Origin: Formicarius rufipectus
Taxonomy: Eukaryota > Chordata > Aves > Passeriformes > Formicariidae
Reading direction: 5' to 3'
Length of the DNA: 64,000 bases
Assembly: GCA_013399695.1 (NCBI GenBank)
Contig: VXAU01003998.1
Span: forward strand, 1,534,262 to 1,598,261
Shown: one piece after another, positions 41,301 to 53,300 of the stretch
Position numbering within the stretch: position 1 is the stretch's first letter
Layout: each line of letters starts with the position of its first letter
The notes under the pieces: generated by a model
Database searches by the model: none
What the model saw: the letters and a program-made list of their open reading frames with translations, nothing else
What the model was told of the DNA's origin: nothing
Program-made: the position numbers and the translations under genes

Positions 41301-44300
41301 CTTTCACTGCCAGAATGCTTCACATACCTTTGGCTCTGGTGGTGTGGCTGTGAGCAGGGTTTCATAAGGAGACTGCAAGGAAACAAAAACCCTGGGTGGA
41401 GCCACGGAAACTGGTGCAGTTCATGAGGTCACACCCTTTTCATTTCATTCTGAACACTCCATTCAAGCAGTCTGGCCTTCACCCTGGGCCATGGTGAACT
41501 GGAACCCCACAACAATGGGGTGTTGCATCTCCCCACGCACCCAGCAGCCTCCTGCTCATTCCACCAATCTGGCAGCAATGACCGAGAGAAGCATTGGGAA
41601 TGGTTTAAAATCCAACCACAAAGTCTTCTGAAGGGGCTGCTTTTCCACCCATCCTTTACAGCAGTCATATTTCAGGCAGGAGGAAACCAGGAGAGCAGCA
41701 GTAGAGGATGTGCTGTCCCTCTTCTTCTCCTGTGGCAAACGAAGGTCTATTTTCGAAATACTCTTTCCTTCCAGCCCAAGCCCCTTGGAGCCCTAATCTT
41801 ACTGCTCCAGGTGACACAATACATCTAAAAGCACTAACTCTGCCTCTTGCAGAGCTTCACTCCTCATCTCCCTAACTCCAGGAGTCTTTTCTCCTCCCAG
41901 TCCACCCTGGACATGCCAAATCCACACATTTCCGTTCATCCTGACCTTCCCTGCCTCCCTTGTCTGATAGTCCTTCCCACACAAGCACCACATCCTTCCT
42001 GCCCCAGCCTCACTACAAGGCAGGGTTTGTTCACTGAAACAGATCAGAATTAAACATAAGCATAACCCTTTAAATCAAAAGGATTAGGAGATGTAAAGGG
42101 GAGAGCTGCCCATATGAGTAGGTACACATATTAAGGGAATATCTGTTCACTCTTGCTGGGCTCAGCCCTGCACTTCAGCCCTCACCCTCTGGAACTCTGT
42201 CATGACCACCTCACTCTGTGGCTGACTGAGCTTGGTTTTCTCACTGCTTTGCTAAAACAGCAAAAAGCTGGCATTGAGTTTTACAAATAACTGAAATAAA
42301 TATATTAAAAAAAAAAAAGGATGGTAATTGGGCTTTGAAAGACTTCACCTGCCCAGAACACCAGAGGATGAAGAAGAGAATATATCCAGGAAAACCAGGA
42401 TGCATTCCCTCAAGGTAGTAGATATTTGCATGAGCGAACCTCATGACAGAGTCTGCATCCCAAAGGCTGTATAATCTAAATAGCAATATTGTAAATGTAT
42501 TGGAGAAGGGAAGGAAAAACCATCTCACTGCCCTATATTATGCATGAGGAATAGCAGTCCAGAGGGATGGGATGACTTACTCACATCACAGGAAAATCAC
42601 AGCAGAGCCAAATCCCAATCCAGGGACTTAACTACAGTCTATTCTGTACTTTCTATTTTCTGTTAACAAAGAAAACAGTATATCTCTGTATTTGAATCCC
42701 TAGTGACACTGCTGGATTTGCTGCCCAGTCATGAAATATTCCAGGAGTGGGAAGAGCAGATGAAGCTCTAGTGAGTCATGAGAGACACTGCCTTATTGTG
42801 CAACCTGCACTATAAGGGTCATGACCAGCCCTCCAAGATGACCTCTGCTAGTGAGGCCAGACCCAAAATACCTTGTGCCTTTTTATATAATTCTAGTTTA
42901 GGGTTTGTTGTGAGTTCCCTATCCCCCAGTCCCTCTTCCAGTTTTTGCACTTATTCCTTGGGTTATTAAGCCAGGCTTAACAAGAATAATCACCCACCAC
43001 CTCAATGCAACCTTGCAGGAACACAGCTAACAACCAGCCAGGCAGGGCACCATGCTGCACAGAAACCCAGCACTTTCAAAGCATCAGGAGAGGGGAGCAG
43101 TGTTCAAACATCCATAATTGTTTAACAAAGCTGACTTCACAAACACACACGCTTTTGATTGCGATCTCGCGACCACGCACACAAACCAGGGTTTCGCTCA
43201 CCCGCCGCCCCCTCACTTTCTGACTCCAGGCATGGGGTGGCAAGGCAGGGCAACCTTCCCCAGCACACAGGCATGATGAAAGCTGGAAAGGGCAGCAGAG
43301 AAAATTCCTTAGCTCCCCTGGAGATACCTTCCCCCACTCCTTTTATTTTCTAACTGCCTGTTTGCTTGGGTAACTGCTGTCAGGCCATGAAAGGATACCA
43401 AGTAAATCATGCCAGGAGTCCCTCTTCCCAAGGCTCTGGTGCGAGTCAATTCCCAGCAGACCACAAAGCTCAGCTCTGTCTAAGCAGCACCAACCAGTTA
43501 CAGAAAGAAGTTTTGATACTTTTGCCATTTTAAAAAAATGCCTTTTCACCTTGGTTTCCTTGGGAAATGAAGTAGCTAACCTCAAAAGACCCAGGAGGAA
43601 GGAGGATGCTGTGGGGAGAAGGGGCAGGAGGCCACCCCCTGTGAACTGGCACAGCCATGCTCACAGCCCTCCTACTACACCCCTGCAGAAGGTTAAGTGG
43701 GAACAAAGTTTTTGAAGGAAAACGGAGAATACCTGATAAGACTGAGGAAGGGGCTGCCAGCAAGTCCTCCATTAGCTCAACCCAAGCCTAGCTCTCCTCA
43801 GACATACCCCATACCCTTGAGAACAGCCACAAGGTATGTGCTCTCCTAGGAGCAGCTGGCTCCTGCCCTGATCCCCTCTTCCTCCCTTGGGAAAGGGCCC
43901 CCCCTATGGGTGAAGGACCAAGGAGGAGCTCTTGGCCCCATCATCACACCTTCCCCCACTGCAGTTCAGACATGGGGTTGTAGGGAGACCATAGAAGAGC
44001 CAGATTCTCTGAAAATCAGCAAAGGGGGACACAAGGGTACCTTTGCAGTGTCAGTTTAAGTTCCTAATTGGTCAATGGGAGAAAGCTGGTGGACCCAAAC
44101 CCAAAAATTGATGGTCTAGCGGTGGAAGGCAGGTTAGAAGTTTGCAAGAAGGTAGGGCTAGGACTGAGCTTAGCGCAGACCTGTCTGTTGCATGAAGACA
44201 GCACAGATGGAAAACTGCTCAAAACCTGCATGCAGGTGACTTCTGGTGTCACAATCCAGTATCAAACTCCAGGACCATGACCCCAGGTACAACGTGCTGA

Positions 44301-47300
44301 TTGCTGGAGATAGTTCTGGGGCTTTGGTGTTAAGCAAGTTAAATCTTAGGAAGCAGACTGTTCCCTGAACTGCTTCAGGCCTGCTTCATGAGGAGGTAAG
44401 TGATGCTGTAGAAGCATTTGTGTCTCACCATCAACCACGCAGAGTCTAACCAGCAAATTTAGGGGTATCTGTCTCCGCTGTAGATGCATAAAATTAGGTG
44501 AACTCCAGTCAAAGAACACTGAGGCACATCTCAGGTTCAAGAACAGGTTAAAATGTCATTAGAACTAGAAAACTCTGTTGCTGGAATAGAGGACAGAAGT
44601 ACCCTAGACCTGATTTCTGAACCAAGAAATTGTTGGGGAATGATATGCATGATCTTCTATCATAGACCTTACAGAATATCTTTGGGACCATGGCTTCCAA
44701 AACTGTTTGACATGCAGAGTAAATGAGAAGAAGAATCTCTAGATTCTGTTTCATTTTTTTTCCAGAAGGCAACAGCTGAGGGCCTCTGCACCTTCTCCAA
44801 GACGTCAGCAACTTGACAAACAGCCCATTTGCTATTCTTTCCTCATCTCTCCCAAGGCACCACAGAGCTCAACCAACAGTGACAGATCATGTTGCAGATC
44901 ATAGATGAGCTGGTTGCTGGCAAGCGGTCTCCACCTCCTTTCTCCAAAGTCCCTTCATACAAAGGGCATAGCAATGCCTGTAACAAGCATCACCAACCCT
45001 TGATGCTTGGATGATCAGCATCATCCGAGGCAGAGAAAAACCATCATTTCTGCTGGAAGGGAGCAGGAGCAGCTCCCAGAAGCAGAATGCCCTTCTTTGT
45101 CCTGAAATGGAACATAGCCCTCTCACCCTTTGCCATGTTCCCACCCGCCTTCCCAGCTCCCAACCTTCAGCCCTTTCAACACCCACAGTTCTTCCAGTCT
45201 GTTATGAAGTGATGAGGAATTCCCTGCCAAAGGACATTGTACAAATGGGTTATTGAAAAGAAATGCAATTCCCTACTCCAGGCAAACAAGCTCCTTATTT
45301 TCCCTGTGAGGAAGAAGGATAAAAAAGCACAGCCAGGAAAAATAAAAAAACCCAAACCAAAAAACTCCCCAAAGCCTCTGTAATAATATTAAATAAGAAA
45401 CCAAAGGGTTTTGGCCAAGAAAATCCCAAATTCAAATGAATAATTTCTCCGAAAAGATTTAAGCCTACAGCTGAGTCACTAAAATGAAGAAACCTCTCTG
45501 TGTCCACAGAAGGCAAACAAGTCTTGGATCATGCAGCAGAGCTCCTCTACATCCTTGTTAGAAGGCAAGAAAAAAGAAGCCAAATGCAATTAATCATAGT
45601 CCCAGAAGAAAGGATGAAATCTCTGTAATTAGCTGTCTAGGCTCATCTCTCCACTTCTGAAAACTAATCCAGCTGCCTTTTACCTTCCACTCACAGTGCT
45701 GCCACAGAAGTCTGCTACAAATACCAAATCACTTCTCTCCAGAGGCTCACTCACTTGCAGCAGGTGGTCCCATAACAGCTTGGCAGTAAGTGGACAGGGA
45801 GGGGGAACATTTGCAGAGTGCAAACAGAGCTTCTTTTCTTAGTCACTTTTTGTGGATGGGCTGTTCTGGAGTTTCACCTTTCCAAGTACCTGTAGATCTC
45901 AGCTGAAGTACAGGAGTTATTTTCAGGATAGATATTTTATACCCACAATCCTGACCCAACTGATTAGAAATTCAAATTACCAGAAAACACCAAATAAATT
46001 AAAAAAAAAATCATACAAACATGAAAACATTTTCCAAACATTTCAGATTACAACTGCTTGTGTTAATAAATTGTCTCATACCTCATCTTCTAGTAAATTT
46101 GCCTGACCATCACCCTGGCCACAGAAATCCTGTTCTTCACAGCTGTACACAGTTTGTACAGAGGTGAGTGTACAGGGCTATATATTCACAGAATATTCCG
46201 AGTTGGAAGGGACCCACACGGATCATTGAGTCCAGCTCTGAAGTGAATGGCCCATACAGGGACCAAACCCATGACCATGGTGTTATTAGCACCATATTCT
46301 AACCCAGTGAGCTACTCTCAGGGTATATTAGGAGCAAGAGCTCCAGCAATTAAATGGTGTAAGGCAAAGCCAGTTCTCAAGCAATTTCAAAAGGCAAACC
46401 CACATTTCACCAATGAAATATGCCCATGTCTGACTAAAAGTCATAATGCCTACAGCTTCATTCAAAGTTTTGGAAAACACGGTGGGTATGTGTAAAACTT
46501 AAGAGAGAAAAGGAAAGGCTGGAGCTGGTCATTACAGCTTAAGAGCAGAGGTCAGAATCTAACACCCAAAAAGCTCTATGCAAATCAGAACAGGACATTC
46601 AACTCCCCGAGGGCTCCCTTAATAAATAAGGGTTGACAAATATTATTCCAGCAATGAAAACAGAACAGCTCTTTAGGTCAAATACATCAATGGTAAATAC
46701 AATACAGTAGAATAACACCAAAATTACATCAGCTGAGGAACTGAGACTGATTTCTACTCCCTCTCTTGTATACAAAGCACTGCTAACATATGAATAATGC
46801 TGTCAACAACAGACAGGGAATGCTGGCCAGCTTTGTGGTGAGGGAGAGCAAAGAACATAGAATGGACAGAAATCTCCAGCTTTGCTCTTCCATGACACAG
46901 CGAAAACAGTTTTTAATTGGAAAGTGATTGAGTCATTCGCCTGTGAAAAAAATGGAAGTGATTATGCAGCTCTAAGTACATCTGGAGCCTTCCTGCACAA
47001 ATGTGGGAAACAGGGAGGGATGATTAACAGCCAGACTGTGGGATACAGCAACAAGGCCAAGGAGCCCCGGGTATGTCCATAACGCAACACCCACTCCTTT
47101 CCCTCCAGGTCGGTGCCGCAGACACAGCCGGAGGGGCTGAAGAGGCTCCGGGGTCGTTTCATGGCACAGAGCTGCCTCCATCTGCCTGCACAGCTCAATT
47201 CCTGCTCATCACCATTATCAGCCACAACACTGAAGCCCAGTAGATTGCTCCTCTAATCTTTGCACCCAAATCTGGCAGAGGAGCTAAGCAGTGTCAAAGC

Positions 47301-50300
47301 AAAGGCGGGATTTGGCTGCAGCAAGGGCTGCTACGGAACACCCACAGCAACTCTCTGAGCCTGGAGCTTCTGTTTATTAAATCATATTAACCCTCTGCAC
47401 GCCAGGGTGCCCGGGAGGGTCCTGCCAGCACGGCAGAGTTTGCCTCTTGTTTATAGAAATTCCCGTCATCCTTTCAGAGGGATGCACAGATCCTCAAGGA
47501 GAAAACCAAATGCTGCCGGCAGACTGGCTGCTTTTCCCAGCCCTGCCACGGGACCTGGGGGCAGCCCCAAATCCGCAGAGACGCGCTGCTCCTGCTGCCG
47601 GGCAGGAACAGCGAGCCGAAGCTGCCCCCCGCAGGATGCGAGGGAAACAACCTCTCCATGGGAAAGCCAAGAGCTAAATCGTTTTCCAGCTGCAGGTGCC
47701 AGACTTTCCCATAATTACGGGCAAGGTTCACTTTTCTCAGTGTTACGCTGCGGGCACAAAGTTTAAGAACCAGAAGCTTTCCGAGTAAGTGGGGAGTCTG
47801 GAAGCCTCCTGTTGTCTGACAGCACCAAGCCTTAACATCCAAAAGCTGGACTGTGTTCAAGTCAACGTCTCTGTCTAATTAAATGAAACAGGAGATTTTC
47901 TCCCACTGCCGGTTTTTTCTATAAACCAGTGACTGATGTACACAGTGGAAAGTAAAACCCCATAAATTTTTGCTGGGTAACAATGCTGCTTCAATGCTGA
48001 TATTTAAATACGTGCATATAATCAAAGCTGAGAACTGAGGTAATCTTTACTTTCAGACAGTTGACACACACAAGGGACATAATCACTGTATTTGATTTTA
48101 AATAAAAAACAGCATTCTGCCAGCAACATCTATAAATAATTTTAAATGCCAATTAGTTAATATTATCTATGTCTCCAGTTTTCATTTTATGCAACTACAT
48201 AGCAACTACAAAATGAATCCTCCTAGCCAGCCTTGTGTCATTTGGCCAACACAGAACAGAGGCACCAACCACAGCAGAATTAATGAAAACCTTTTCAGAT
48301 TTTCACACAGGAGGAACAAAACCCCTGAGATTCTGCAACAATTAAGTTGGCCCAACACTGCCAAGGTACAACAGCAAAGAATTTTCAGGGCTGTTCCCTA
48401 AGGCAGCAAGATTAAATTGTTCTACTCAATTAACCTATGCAAAGATTTGAGATGCAAAGTAGCATCACTGCAGCACCTGAACACATGTGGTTGCACAACA
48501 GGGTTCAGAGAGCAACACATGACACTCCACATCATAACCCAGTGTGCCCTATGCAAAACACCCGGGTCATGTATCACAATACACAGTCTGCAGTGCTTTG
48601 GCACTAGCATGAGATTGAGAGTGATTTTTGCCCTCCATTTTTTATAGAAGAGCTATTTGCATTCCAACCTGAATCTGCAAAAGCAAGTGTCCATAATAAA
48701 AAGATGTAAAGAAAAACAAATGCTTGATGGTTCACAGGAGACTTCCCCCCAGCCAGAGAAATCTTCCAGGAAGGCTACAGCCACATGTACTTCCCTGCCT
48801 GCAAGTTCTCCAACACTCTACACCTTTAGAGCTTCCTTTACCATGAATGAACAGAGAGTGGTAAATTCAGTAAAACCAAGCTATTCTTTCCCATTGCAGA
48901 ATATGTGAGGGTGGCAGCCTGCTATGATGTGCCAGGCTGTGGAAAGCAAGCAGGGAAGTGGCAGGCATATGCTTCATCTACCTGTGACAGGGCTAAGCCT
49001 GTTTACTCTTTTCCCCCACTGTCCCAAGACTGCCTTCCGCTTTCCCAAGGTCTTGCACTATATTGAGTATCCCACAAGAATACCAATTTCTCCATGAGTT
49101 TCACACTGCTCCCAAATTCCATTTCTCAGTTGTACAATATCGTTTCATAAAAGCAGACTATGTCATGAGTGTTGCTTTTCAGCACACTCAGCTCCAAAGA
49201 GAAGACAATTAGGAGAAACACTGAATCCACTTCTCAATTCAGCTTGTTCTTACATCAATTTAAGTAGACAGATGGTGAGATTTTCAACAAGACATCCTTC
49301 AAAACAGTGGGAATAATTCTTTGTAGCAGCATGGAAAATGAATTTCTTTTTTGAGTTCTGTTATGATCCTCTACTGCCACCAGGAGTAAGCTATCATCAA
49401 AAGCTGGGGGGGGGTGTGGGAGCAGAATATCACTTAGCAGCTCCCTCTCAGTGGCTGCAACAAAATCAGTGACAAACAAGTAGGCTACTCACCCAAATTT
49501 GGTGGAGAGAACACCTCCCAGGGCAGAGCCAGTGATGATGGCAATTCCAAAGCAAAGACCGAGCTTCCCCAAGGCATCAGCACGTTGGGACGAAGTAGTC
49601 ATGTCTGTAATAACCTTCTGAGCTCCTGCATGGGAGGAAAAAGAAACAATCTCTTAAAGTAGGCTTGCCACAGGGTCTGAGTGATGCTCCAATAGTTCCC
49701 ATGATTTTATTACTAAGTCATTAAAAGCTTTTTTTGTTTGTCTGTTTGCCTTTTTTTTTTTTTCCCTAATTAAAACTTTGCTGGGCTGGTTTCTGGTCAG
49801 AGGCAGTTTCCCCAGCTCACAAGTTTTGAACTCTGCATGGAAGACAGCCTCCAAATAAGCACTGGCCCTCCCCTTTGGGAGCCCCACAGTCCATCAGTTT
49901 TGAACACAACAGCCTGATCAGCAGAGATTGTCAGATGTACTGGGACACTCCATGAATTTAAGGTGGAGACAGAATCTCCTTTGGGGACTACCTGATGGAG
50001 GAAGGGGGCAGAATTATAGAGACCAGATTTTTGTTGGACTCTGAACTTAAAGGTCTTTTCCAACCCAAATGATTCCATGATTATATATATATATCTCCAA
50101 ACCACAAAAACAATGCCTGCCACAAAGTGGTCCTTTCAACCCCAGGGCAAATGCTCATGCACACCACTGAGTGGAATTGGTTCAGCCCATAAGTCATGGG
50201 AAACAAAAACATTCAAATCTCATATAAACCATTTCACAAGTGGCAAGAAGCAGCTTAACACTGTATCACCCTGAGCCTTTTTGCATGAGTTACAAGAACT

Positions 50301-53300
50301 TCTGGTAGCTGAAGTTTGTTTTTTGCTATAAAAATAGAGGAAATGTCAGCTGAAGCAGAACATCTTGGCGGGTAATGAAAGGTATTTCTGTAATAATGTT
50401 ATTTTTTACCAACATGCTCATTTTTCCAGAAGAAAGGGAAAGCTTTAATATAAAATATCCTGGTTGCAAGAAGGCAGCTGAGAAGCCTGGGAGGGCACTG
50501 CTGTCAGCAAGTGACTTTCACCCCTGTCTGGATGGTCAAGCCCAAACAATTTTCTGAAGATCATACAGGAGGATGGACCTGGAACTACGGGCTACTAAGT
50601 CCTGCTTTCCATAACTAATACACCTGCTGCCTCATATTCTCATCATGTCATCTGTGAGGACCATTAAATATTCCTCCTGCCTTCCTTCATTCTGTTGAAC
50701 CTGCTGACTTCCAGTAAAATGAGCACGAATAGGGTAAATAGGCAAAAAAAGCAATTTGGAAAGCCACTCAGCCCTGACTGATCTTACCTGGTATCCCATG
50801 CATGAACAGTCCTGGCAGCCTGGAGAGGAAGAGGAGAGGGATGCTGGTGGAGATGGACATAAGCAGGAAGAAGACACCTCCAGATGCACAGGAGAGAATT
50901 AAGGCTGCTCGGGCACCAAATTTGTCTGCAAACCTGGTACAGAAATGGTAAAAGGTTGTCAGATCAGGTTTTTGACCTAGCTCCAACTCTGCGGTAATTC
51001 AGCTCCAAGATACGTAAAAAACCTAAGATGGACAGAGCTTGAGAGTACCACAGGAAGGGTTCTGAACAACTGGGAACTAAGATGACCATGAAACAGGCCT
51101 TAGATAGTGTTTTTCACTGCAATTCCTCCTTCCTTTGTTTAATCGAAGTTGCATATTACAGTTATCAGAGGAACATTCCTTTGCATAGCAATTAATTGTG
51201 CTTACACTAAGAGGAACAACCCACCCAGAAAACACCAAGACTGGTCTAAAAACAATGCTGAGCACAGGTAACTAAAAAGCTTTCTGTTGAGGAAGAGGTA
51301 CAGGTTAAAACATCATTGTTTCCATGAAAGCCAGCGAAGTTTACATTTGCTGTTTGTAACCTAAAGACCACAATTTGCTATATAGTCCAGGGTTGTTTGT
51401 TTGTTATTTAAGAGTAAATACAGTGCTTTATCTGCTGAAGGCTGTTTAGGAGCACCAAGCAAGAACATAGAAAACTGACCTAAGAAACATTTTTCTCTCT
51501 TTTATCCCCCTTATTTCTATTTTCTATTTATCTACCTATACACTCAGGTCAAAGCGCCCTCACATCCAGGAAAATCCATTCTATCTCCAACCTACATCAC
51601 AAATTTTGGCTTCAATCTGGCAATGGACACTCTCAGTCCCAGATTAGGGTTTGCCATTTTCTTTGCCTTCAGCAGTTCTCCTGGATATTAGTGAATGACA
51701 TGCACAGAGGAGAACCAGATTTCATATTACACCAGATCCAAAAGAAATATAACTCTAGGTATCTATATTAATAGAAAAAGCATTTAAAATGGGCCCTTGG
51801 CACCATCTCTATTCTCAGGAACACATTTTCTTCCAAGCAGTACTTCAGGATCAAATGTTTTTGTTATTTATATTAAAATGTGTCCAAGGGCTTTTAGAGA
51901 TCAGATCCTCAAAGTGCCCACACCATGTACCAGAGGACCCTGTAGTGCAACTACATCAACCAGAAAAGTAAATCCCATGCAGGAAAACGGAGGCACATAC
52001 CAATCTGTTCATTACTTTGCTGAGCAGTAGCAAGTCCAAGAAGAAAAGTTAGATTTTCTCAGCCTCATTTTAGCTTTTTTATCACTGGATTACAAATTTT
52101 TCTGTTCTTTGGAAATGCATTGTTCTACCACTCAAATTTTTGGGGGCTATTTGCATTTCATCAGGAATAGGAAAGTGTATCCCACGGGGTGAAGAGGCAG
52201 CAAATGCAAGTTTTTTCCATTCTGGTTTTCATAGATGAGTTTATAGATGTTCTTAAAAGATCCATGCAAGTCATTGTATTCATCATGGATGCAGATACAG
52301 TGAGATTCAGCTGTAGAAATTACACAACCCTTAATTATTTTCACCGACAGCTCTACTTAACATCAATAAATAACCTCTATTTTTTTTGATTTCCCAGTCA
52401 GAAGATGTCTCTAAGGTTACATGTGGCTGTATTTGCAGGATTAAGCTGCTAGGACGCGGACTCTGAGCTGAGCTGTTTCCAGTATATTGTTACACTTAAA
52501 TATGTGTCATTAACATGTAGCTAAGTTAATATAAACCTGCTTCTATGTTGCACTGTTTCTAATAATAGTATTTATTTTTCCCTTGCTAGTTATAAAATCT
52601 TCAAACATTTCAATAGGACTACAAACCAGAACTGAATAATTTTTATGAAAATACAAAAATGTCTGGCCTTTTTCAGCAATGCAAAGGATCATGAGAATCA
52701 TTCTTACCTACCTTCCAAAAATGTAACCTCCCATGAGCTGGAGGACACCAAAGGTTGTCTGGAGGTAGCCAAACCCCACGGAATCCAAACCTAGACTCTT
52801 TGCCAAGTACTCAAAAAGAAAAAAAAGACACGAGCAGGTCAGGGGCAAAGAAGTATGCTACATTTATGAAAAAGAGTTTAATGTGTGTGTGGAGAAGACC
52901 ATAGCTCAAAAAAGGCACTTCCTTCAGTTCCCTATACCTACCTACAGATGAAATCTTCAATGGGGCAGACTCAGGCTGCTTAATAAAAAACCAAAAGTCT
53001 CTGTGCCACACCCTTAAGATCAGGGAGATGTGAACAAAACCACCAATTCTGCACCAGGAGACAAATCTGTATCACCATTTACCTTTGGAGTCCAATGCAA
53101 TGGAACATATTCAGTAACTGCTAAGGAGGATGAGGGAAATTTTAAGTGCCTTCCTGCCTCCAGACACCACACCTAGGGCAGTCCAAGCACCCTCAAGGAG
53201 ACCACTGTGGTAAGGCCTTGGAGCTGTTGTTTAATCAAGCAAGCTGGAATCAGTGGAAGTACAACAGGGGCAAAATACTCCCTTAAAATCTGGATGGTGC

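Larger units (their letters stand above)
18089..49492 (-). other. SLC22A18: SLC22A18 giant intron between coding exons 4 and 5 (31.4 kb)
   Basis: This intron takes up half the window and splits the gene between helices 5 and 6. It carries two tRNA-Ile/CR1 SINEs (30549-30672, 46184-46323), an internally deleted CR1 (40163-41150), an old CR1-like LINE (27040-27460), MIR-like remnants (31290-31455, 42545-42650), a (CA)n microsatellite (24494-24512) and CpG-rich patches at 43140-43215 and 47060-47790. I recognised no coding exon. The longest unexplained frames (21227-21742 plus, 25216-25665 minus) look random. Confidence 0.8.
49626..50787 (-). other. SLC22A18: SLC22A18 intron between coding exons 3 and 4 (1.2 kb)
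   Basis: The intron contains a short CR1 3' tail (50028-50082) that ends in an (AT)n run, and a MIR-like fragment (50545-50640). There is no coding signal. Confidence 0.8.

Noticed and set aside
42330..42370. Candidate acceptor (ttctgggcag on the minus strand) as an extra SLC22A18 exon
   Set aside because: The following sequence has no resemblance to the transporter, and the known exons on either side already join in phase without it.
47407..47860. Overlapping open frames of 119 and 128 codons on both strands in the CpG-rich patch
   Set aside because: High GC lowers stop frequency, so simultaneous open frames on both strands reflect composition. The patch is reported as a possible regulatory element instead.
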